Shown: piece after piece, positions 58,743 to 64,000 of the stretch | Layout: each line of letters starts with the position of its first letter | Position numbering within the stretch: position 1 is the stretch's first letter | Notes under the pieces: model-generated | What the model saw: only the letters and a program-made list of their open reading frames with translations | Told to the model about the DNA's origin: nothing | Databases searched by the model: none | Translations under genes and position numbers: made by a program | Assembly: GCA_963842155.1 (NCBI GenBank) | Contig: CAWJFP010000039.1 | Coordinates: 1 to 64,000 of the forward strand | Source: CAWJFP01 sp963842155 | GTDB taxonomy: Bacteria; Pseudomonadota; Alphaproteobacteria; JACZXZ01 | Length of the DNA stretch: 64,000 bases | Reading direction: 5' to 3'

Positions 58743-59669
58743 ATGACGAGGCGCTTGCCGCCGCTCAATGCCTTGCGGGCCTTCGAGGCGGCCGCAAGGC
58801 TGATGAGCTTCACCCGCGCCGCGGAGGAGCTCGAGATCACCCCCTCGGCGGTGAGCCACCAGATCCGCGGGCTCGAGCGCTATCTCGGCTTGCGCCTGTT
58901 CCGGCGCGCCAATCGCACCCTCATGCTGAGCGACGAGGGGCAGAATTACCTGCCCGCCTTGCGCGAGGCCTTCGACATGATCCACGCGGCGACGACGCGG
59001 CTCGGCGCGCGTCAGGCCGGCGGCACGCTCACCGTGAGCCTGCTATCGAGCTTCGCCGTGCGTTGGCTCATTCCGCGCCTGCCGCGCTTTCAGCTGCTGC
59101 ATCCCGAGATCGAGGTGCGTCTCTCGACCTCGACGCGGCTGGTCGATTTCCGGCGCGAGGACGTCGATTGCGCGATCCGCTACGGGGCGGGAAGCTGGCC
59201 CGGCCTCGCCGCCGACCGGCTGCTCTCGGAAGACATCTTCCCCGTGGCGAGCCCGCGCCTTCTGCGCGGGCCCTGGCCGCTCAAGGAGCCGCGCGATCTC
59301 GCCCACCACAGCTTGCTGCATACCATGTCCTGGCGCGAGGGCTGGCGCCAATGGCTGACGGCGGCGGGGCTGGCGGGCGCAGCGCTGGGCGAGATCGATC
59401 CCGAGCGCGGCCCGCAATTCGAGACCTCGGACCTGGCGCTCGCCGCCGCCGCCGAGGGGCTCGGCGTCGCCATGGGGCGCACGGCGTTGGTGGCCGACGA
59501 TCTGCGCTCGGGCCGGCTGGTGGCCCCCTTCGACGTGCGCCTCGCCTCCGACAGCGCCTATTACCTGGTGACCCCGGACGACCGCCGCGACCAGAGCAAG
59601 ATCGCCGATTTCCGCGCCTGGCTCCTCTCCGAGGTGGCGCGCGGGCGGCAGCTCATCGAGGCCGCGTAG
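58743..59669 (+). CDS. LysR-family transcriptional regulator, GcvA-like
   Basis: Start at MTRRLPPLNALRAFEAAARL (308 residues) follows GGAGGAG at 58730-58736; the ATG at 58728 overlaps that site and is unlikely. The helix-turn-helix is SFTRAAEELEITPSAVSHQI, and the effector domain includes FAVRWLIPRLPRF and DVDCAIRYGAG. This is the GcvA-type branch. It is convergent with the tartrate-dehydrogenase-like gene and may control the metabolic genes around it; an effector is not identifiable. Confidence 0.9.
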   Translation: MTRRLPPLNALRAFEAAARLMSFTRAAEELEITPSAVSHQIRGLERYLGLRLFRRANRTLMLSDEGQNYLPALREAFDMIHAATTRLGARQAGGTLTVSLLSSFAVRWLIPRLPRFQLLHPEIEVRLSTSTRLVDFRREDVDCAIRYGAGSWPGLAADRLLSEDIFPVASPRLLRGPWPLKEPRDLAHHSLLHTMSWREGWRQWLTAAGLAGAALGEIDPERGPQFETSDLALAAAAEGLGVAMGRTALVADDLRSGRLVAPFDVRLASDSAYYLVTPDDRRDQSKIADFRAWLLSEVARGRQLIEAA

Positions 59670-59676
59670 CGGGACG

Positions 59677-60735
59677 CTATAAGGCGGAGGCGATCGCCTC
59701 GCCCATCTCGCTCGTCGTGGCCTTCCCTCCCATGTCGCGGGTGCGGAGATCGCTTTCCGCCAGCACCTTCTCGATGGCGCGCTCGATGGCGCGCGCGGCG
59801 CTTTGCTGGCCCAGATGATCGAGCATCATGGCACCCGACCAGATCTGGCCGATGGGATTGGCGATGCCCTGCCCCGCGATGTCGGGTGCCGAGCCATGCA
59901 CCGGCTCGAAGCAGGAGGGATGCTCGCGTTCGGGATTGATGTTGGCGCCGGGTGCTATGGCGATGGTGCCGGTCACCGCCGGCCCGAGATCGGAGAGGAT
60001 GTCGCCGAAGAGATTGCTCCCCACCACCACGTCGAACCAGTCGGGATGGAGCACGAAATGCGCCGTCAGGATGTCGATGTGATATTGGTCGGTGCGCACG
60101 TCTGGATATTGCGCCGCGATCGCGCGGAAGCGCTCGTCCCAGAAGGGCATGGTGTGCTTGATGCCGTTGGATTTGGTGGCCGAGGTGAGATGCTTCGCCG
60201 GCCGGCTCTGCGCGAGCTCGAAGGCGTAGCGCATGATGCGGTCCGTGCCCTTGCGGGTGAAGCTCGACTGCTGGACGCAGATCTCGTCCTCCGTGCCGTC
60301 ATAGAGCCGGCCGCCGATGTCGGAATATTCCCCCTCGTTGTTCTCGCGCACGATCATGAAGTCGATCTCGCCCGGCTTGCGGTCGCGCAAGGGCGAGCGC
60401 ACGCCCGCGAGCAGCCGCACCGGACGAAGATTGACATATTGCCGGAAGCCGCGGCGGATCGGGATCAGCAGGCCCCACAGCGAGATATGGTCGGGCACGC
60501 CGGGATAGCCGACGGCGCCGAGATAGATCGCGTCATGGCCCTGGAGCTGCTCGAGCCCGTCCGCGGGCATCATGCGCCCGCTCCTCTTGTAGAGCTCGCA
60601 GCTCCAGGGGAAATAGCTCCAGGCGAATTCGATGCCGTAGCGGCGTCCCACCGCCTCCAGGAGCCTGATCCCCTCGGGCACCACCTCGTTGCCGATGCCG
60701 TCGCCCGGAATCACGGCAATGCTGAATTTCGCCAC
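59677..60735 (-). CDS. Tartrate dehydrogenase-like NAD-dependent decarboxylating dehydrogenase
   Basis: The 352-residue enzyme belongs to the isocitrate/isopropylmalate dehydrogenase fold: IAVIPGDGIGNEVVPEG, RENNEGEYSD, DILTAHFVLHPDWFDVVVGS and EPVHGSAPDIAGQGIANP. The SYFPWSCELYK segment and the length resemble tartrate dehydrogenase/decarboxylase (TtuC), which also acts on D-malate. 3-Isopropylmalate dehydrogenase is less likely. It is divergent from the PEP-mutase-like gene, with 113 bp between the starts. Confidence 0.86.
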   Translation of the reverse strand: MAKFSIAVIPGDGIGNEVVPEGIRLLEAVGRRYGIEFAWSYFPWSCELYKRSGRMMPADGLEQLQGHDAIYLGAVGYPGVPDHISLWGLLIPIRRGFRQYVNLRPVRLLAGVRSPLRDRKPGEIDFMIVRENNEGEYSDIGGRLYDGTEDEICVQQSSFTRKGTDRIMRYAFELAQSRPAKHLTSATKSNGIKHTMPFWDERFRAIAAQYPDVRTDQYHIDILTAHFVLHPDWFDVVVGSNLFGDILSDLGPAVTGTIAIAPGANINPEREHPSCFEPVHGSAPDIAGQGIANPIGQIWSGAMMLDHLGQQSAARAIERAIEKVLAESDLRTRDMGGKATTSEMGEAIASAL

Positions 60736-60848
60736 CGCACTCCTCCCCCAAGATGCGCCAGCCGGTATAGCATGAGAGGTCGCGCCCGCCCATGGCGGCG
60801 AGACCCTGGAGGCGGAACGGGTGGCCAGCAGCGAAGGGAGGCAGTCGC

Positions 60849-61709
60849 ATGAGCGAGAGCCAGAGCGAGAAGGCGCGAAAATTCCGTGCGCTGCATGAGC
60901 GGGGCGAAGCCTTCGTCATTCCCAATCCTTGGGATGCCGGCTCCGCGCGCATCCTCGCAGCGTTGGGCTACGAGGCGTTGGCGACGACGAGCGCGGGCTT
61001 CGCCTTCACGCTCGGCCGGCGCGACGGGGCGGTGACGCGCGACGAGGTGCTCGCCCATTGCCGCTCGATCGTGGCGGCGAGCGAGCTGCCCGTCTCCGCC
61101 GACCTCGAGAATTGCTTCGGGGCCGCGCCCAAGACGGTCGCCGAGACCATCCGGCTCGCCGCCGGCACGGGCCTCGTGGGCGGCTCGGTCGAGGATGCGA
61201 GCGGCGACAAGCGCCAGCCCATTTACGACCATGCGCATGCCGTCGAGCGCGTGGCGGCGGCGGCCGAGGCCGCGCGATCCTTGCCCTTCCCCTTCACGCT
61301 TACGGCGCGGGCGGAGAATTTCCTCCATGGCCGCGCGGACCTCGAGGACACGATCCGGCGGCTTCAGGCCTTCGCCGCCGCCGGCGCCGACGTGCTGTTC
61401 GCGCCGGGCCTGCCGAGCCTCGAGGCGATCGAGGTGGTCTGCAAAGCCGTGGCGCCGCGCCCGGTCAACGTGCTTGCCGGCCGCGCCGGGCCGATCACGG
61501 TCGCCAGCCTCTCCGCGGCGGGCGTGCGCCGGATCAGCCTCGGCGGCGGATTGTCCCGCGCAGCGCTCGGCGCCTTCCTGCGCGCGGCGCGCGAGATCAA
61601 GGAGAAGGGCAGCTTCACCTTCCTCGACGAGGCGGCCGGCTATGCCGAGATCGGCGGCTTCATGGCGGGGAAATCGAGACGCCGCCACTTACGCCTAGGG
61701 AGACTCTGA
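60849..61709 (+). CDS. Isocitrate lyase/PEP mutase-family enzyme
   Basis: From MSESQSEKARKFRALHERGE it has 286 residues, preceded by GGGAGGCAG. The family motifs are NPWDAGSARILAALGYEALA, VSADLENCFG and GSVEDASGDKRQPIYDHAHA. The usual KKCGH loop of isocitrate lyase is absent, so it is more like the oxaloacetate decarboxylase/2-methylisocitrate-lyase-like group. A C-C cleavage or decarboxylation of a C4-C6 dicarboxylate is likely. Divergent from the tartrate dehydrogenase-like gene, it may share its regulation. Confidence 0.85.
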   Translation: MSESQSEKARKFRALHERGEAFVIPNPWDAGSARILAALGYEALATTSAGFAFTLGRRDGAVTRDEVLAHCRSIVAASELPVSADLENCFGAAPKTVAETIRLAAGTGLVGGSVEDASGDKRQPIYDHAHAVERVAAAAEAARSLPFPFTLTARAENFLHGRADLEDTIRRLQAFAAAGADVLFAPGLPSLEAIEVVCKAVAPRPVNVLAGRAGPITVASLSAAGVRRISLGGGLSRAALGAFLRAAREIKEKGSFTFLDEAAGYAEIGGFMAGKSRRRHLRLGRL

Positions 61710-61729
61710 TCGCGTCGAACCAGCCTGAT

Positions 61730-61789
61730 CGTCACCCCCGCGAAAGCGGGGGTCCAGGGCCCTCGATTCCCGCTTACGCGGGAATGACG
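61730..61789. repeat. Intergenic palindromic repeat (paired hairpins)
   Basis: Two hairpins follow each other: CCCCCGC-GAAA-GCGGGGG and ATTCCCGC-TTAC-GCGGGAAT, within outer GTCA/TGAC. It lies between the convergent lyase and GNAT genes and could also stop transcription. Right of it, a fragment resembling the CTAGAGC-family arm runs to 61826. Confidence 0.75.
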
Positions 61790-61826
61790 ATAGATTGTGG
61801 TCGATTGAACTCGATCGGATCATGCT

Positions 61827-62354
61827 CTATCGCAAGGTAAGCTCGAAGAAGGCGGTTCCGGCGACCGGCGTCTCGTAATAGGCCGCGATGGGGCGGAAGC
61901 CGCGCGCGCGATAGAGCGCTATCGCCGCCGCCATCCTGGCGGGAATGGTGTGGAGCCGCATGAACCGGTAGCCGGCGAGGCGCGCCTCGGCAATCACGCA
62001 ATCGACCAGCGCCTCGCCGATTTTCAGGCCGCGAAAGGCGGGGTCCACGTAAAGCCGCTTCATCTCGCAAATCTCGCTCGTCTCGCCGGTTGCCAACGCG
62101 AGCGGCCGCAACGCCACCACGCCCGCCACGGCGGCCCCCTCCTTCGCCAGCAGAAGCCTGCCGCGCGGCAGTGCGTAAGCGCCGGGCAAGCCGGCAAGCT
62201 CCTCATCGAAGCCTTGGAAGCAAAGGCTGAAATCGAGCGTCGCGGCATAGGCGAGGAACAGCGCCCTTGCCGCGGCGATGTCCTCGGCGCCGGCGGCATC
62301 GCGGATGCGGATGGCTTCGCCGCTCGCTCCCGTGGCTTGGGGCGCTTTTGTCAT
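61827..62354 (-). CDS. GNAT-family N-acetyltransferase
   Basis: From MTKAPQATGASGEAIRIRDA it has 175 residues. The GNAT fold is visible: AAGAEDIAAARALFLAYAAT, CEMKRLYVDPAFRGLKIGEA (acetyl-CoA loop with R-G-x-x-I-G), then IALYRARGFRPIAAYYETPV. The acceptor is unknown. The start overlaps the PhzF gene's stop by four bases, so they are co-expressed. Confidence 0.86.
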   Translation of the reverse strand: MTKAPQATGASGEAIRIRDAAGAEDIAAARALFLAYAATLDFSLCFQGFDEELAGLPGAYALPRGRLLLAKEGAAVAGVVALRPLALATGETSEICEMKRLYVDPAFRGLKIGEALVDCVIAEARLAGYRFMRLHTIPARMAAAIALYRARGFRPIAAYYETPVAGTAFFELTLR

Positions 62355-63142
62355 AGCTCGATGCTGCCGGTCATGAAGGGCGCGCAGCGGCCGGCGATGC
62401 GGACGCGGGACCCGCGATCCTCGCACCAAATCTCGCCGCCGCGCCGCGACAGCTGGCGCGCGAAGAGCCGCTTCTCGCCAAGCCGCTCGGCCCAATAGGG
62501 GATGAGCTCGCAATGGGCCGAGCCGGTCACCGGATCCTCGTTGATGTCATGCTTCGGCGCGAAGAAGCGCGAGACGAAATCGGCGTCGCCGCCCGCCTTG
62601 CCCCGCGCGGTCGCGATGAGCCCGAGACCGTCCAGCGCCGCGACCTTGCCGAAGTCGGGCTCGAGCGCGCGCACCTCTTCCTCGCGCGCGAAGACGGCGA
62701 AAAGATCGCGCGCGGCGAGGAGCGCGTGCGGCCGCGCGCCGAGCGCCGCCGCGACGGCGTCGATGCCGGAAGCAGGCTTGGGCGGGGTCGCGGGGAAATC
62801 CATGGCCAGCCGCTCGCCCTCGCGCTCGACCGTGAGCATGCCCGATTTCCGCGTGTGGAAACGCACGGAGGGCCGCTGCGGCTCGAGCAGCTCGAGGATG
62901 ACATAGGCGGTGGCCAAGGTGGGATGGCCGGCCAGGTCGATCTCGGCCACGGGCGTGAACCAGCGCAGCTCGAAATCCGCGCCGCGCGGGACGAAGAAGG
63001 CGGTCTCCGAGAGGTTGTTCTCGGTCGCGATCGACTGCATGACCGCGTCGTCGATCCAGCTTACGAGAGGGCAGACCGCCGCCGGATTGCCGCCGAAGAC
63101 GCGCGCAGCGAAGGCATCGACCTGGTAGAGTGGAATACGCAT
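62351..63142 (-). CDS. PhzF-family isomerase
   Basis: This 263-residue protein starts MRIPLYQVDAFAARVFGGNP. The general acid/base Glu of the family lies in ENNLSETAFFV, with FTPVAEIDLAGHPTLATAYV and NEDPVTGSAHCELIPYW. PhzF proteins isomerise or epimerise small acids, and outside phenazine clusters their substrate is usually unknown. It overlaps the GNAT gene. No phenazine genes are present. Confidence 0.9.
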   Translation of the reverse strand: MRIPLYQVDAFAARVFGGNPAAVCPLVSWIDDAVMQSIATENNLSETAFFVPRGADFELRWFTPVAEIDLAGHPTLATAYVILELLEPQRPSVRFHTRKSGMLTVEREGERLAMDFPATPPKPASGIDAVAAALGARPHALLAARDLFAVFAREEEVRALEPDFGKVAALDGLGLIATARGKAGGDADFVSRFFAPKHDINEDPVTGSAHCELIPYWAERLGEKRLFARQLSRRGGEIWCEDRGSRVRIAGRCAPFMTGSIEL

Positions 63143-63217
63143 CAGCCGGTCTTTCGCAAGAGCGCGCGGATGCCGAAGCAGTTCTCGAACGTCGCCAGCC
63201 CGATCGTCATCCCGAGG

Positions 63218-63925
63218 CTACTCCACGAACGCCAGATTGACCCGGCGGTTGCGCTTGCCCTTGCTCTCGATCTTGGTGACGAGAACCGGGCCGATCTCGC
63301 TCGTCGTCGCGACATGGGTGCCGCCGCAGGGCTGCAGGTCGACGCCGTCGATCTCGAGCAGTCGCACTCTTCCCTGCCCCACCGGCGGCTTGACCGACAT
63401 GGTGCGCACCAGCTCGGGCTGGGCGGCAAGCTCCGCGTCGCTGATCCAGCGCACGCGCACCGCATGGTTCTCGGCCACGAGGCGATTGATCTCGGCGGCG
63501 ATGCGCTCCTTGTCGAGCGGCTCGGGCGTATCGAAATCGAGCCTGCCCTTGCCGTCGCTGACCTGCCCGCCGGTGACGCCGGCCGCGACGACGGCGCTCA
63601 GCAGATGAAGACAGCTATGCATCCGCATGAGACGATGGCGCCGCGCCCAGTCGATCTCGGCCGTCACACGCTCGCCTGCGCGCGGCAGAGGCGCGCCGGG
63701 CTCCGTCAGATGCAGGATCTCGCCCGGCGCCGCGCCCTTGCGCGTGTCGATCACGGCGATGCGCCGCCCGTCGGCGAGCGTCAGGCCGCCGATGTCGCCG
63801 GGCTGGCCGCCGCCCGCGGGATAGAACACGGTGCGATCGAGCCTTATGCCCGCCTCGTCGGCCGCCACCACCACGGCCTCGCAAGCCCGGGCATAGTGAT
63901 CGGCGCGGAACAGCTCCTCGGTCAT
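63218..63925 (-). CDS. Alanyl-tRNA editing protein (AlaX-type)
   Basis: From MTEELFRADHYARACEAVVV it has 235 residues. The zinc-binding editing motifs are MHSCLHLLSAVV (HxxxH) and LQPCGGTHVATTSEIG (CxxxH). It hydrolyses mischarged Ser- or Gly-tRNA-Ala in trans. The N-terminal FYPAGGGQPGDIGGL region is typical. PhzF follows 75 bp downstream on the same strand. Confidence 0.92.
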   Translation of the reverse strand: MTEELFRADHYARACEAVVVAADEAGIRLDRTVFYPAGGGQPGDIGGLTLADGRRIAVIDTRKGAAPGEILHLTEPGAPLPRAGERVTAEIDWARRHRLMRMHSCLHLLSAVVAAGVTGGQVSDGKGRLDFDTPEPLDKERIAAEINRLVAENHAVRVRWISDAELAAQPELVRTMSVKPPVGQGRVRLLEIDGVDLQPCGGTHVATTSEIGPVLVTKIESKGKRNRRVNLAFVE

Positions 63926-63947
63926 GCCTCCTCCCATTGAGCGCCGC

Positions 63948-64000
63948 CTATCGCCGCCGCGCCAGATAGAGCCCCGCGAGGATGATCGCGGCGGCGAGGA
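63948..64000 (-). CDS. C-terminal end of a membrane protein, probably a transporter (partial)
   Basis: The last 17 codons before TAG read LAAAIILAGLYLARRR, a hydrophobic helix with a basic end. This ending is common in EamA-type drug/metabolite transporters, but other membrane proteins are possible. The gene continues beyond the window and lies 22 bp upstream of the AlaX-type gene on the same strand. Confidence 0.5.
   Translation of the reverse strand, partial: LAAAIILAGLYLARRR

Noticed and set aside
62351..63142. Phenazine biosynthesis
   Set aside because: Only a PhzF-family protein is present; none of the other phenazine genes are nearby.

Overview
GC-rich window whose gene content and order point to an alphaproteobacterium, probably a Rhodospirillales-like environmental species. 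The supporting blocks are carD-fdxA-S4-SUV3-like helicase, DUF3035-lspA-ileS, a DUF6476-like gene divergent from rluD-rpoH, hisZ-purA and serC-serA. No ribosomal RNA gene is present, so the assignment is an inference from synteny and family composition.

Layout. 1-640 is the 3' part of a decayed IS630-family element. 640-5133 (minus strand) holds a ferritin-like Tat lipoprotein, a small lipoprotein and a three-gene periplasmic alcohol-oxidation cluster: a PQQ dehydrogenase with the Asp-Tyr-Asp pattern of lanthanide enzymes, a c-type cytochrome and a MoxJ/XoxJ-type binding protein. 5440-24142 is mostly housekeeping: AidB-like acyl-CoA dehydrogenase, CarD, FdxA, S4 protein, helicase, Pcm, HtpG, MsrB, TadA, a class I amidotransferase, RluB-type synthase, RsmD, MutL, DUF3035, LspA and IleS. 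24187-27771 is a compositionally different pocket: a PaaK-like adenylating enzyme followed by two tandem-duplicated methyltransferase genes. 28997-32219 pairs a PilZ-like/SAM-methyltransferase fusion with a convergent six-helix membrane histidine kinase. I see this as the best candidate for an undescribed signalling module, because both partners resemble the Ralstonia PhcB/PhcS type.

32416-41026 carries small metabolic, stress and regulatory genes: hydrolase, a FabZ-like protein lacking the catalytic His, AraC, VOC proteins, a serine hydrolase, and DUF899 divergent from MarR. Remnants of local duplications lie among them. 41251-44633 is an accessory pocket of poorly recognisable genes, one frameshifted, plus two toxin-antitoxin pairs (AbrB/PIN and HicBA) next to a tRNA-Glu. 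44809-52158 returns to core genes: threonine aldolase, RluD, RpoH, an EamA transporter, PurA and HisZ.

52378-53758 is a nucleoside 2-deoxyribosyltransferase-like protein coupled to a four-helix membrane protein. An intact IS630-family element (53758-54954) sits exactly in the latter's TAG stop codon. 55129-64000 holds SerA, SerC, a DUF1127 protein, a LysR regulator with a tartrate-dehydrogenase-like enzyme and a PEP-mutase-like lyase, then GNAT, PhzF, an AlaX-type editing protein and the tail of a membrane protein.

Intergenic spaces carry several palindromic repeat families. No CRISPR array, rRNA operon or prophage was seen.
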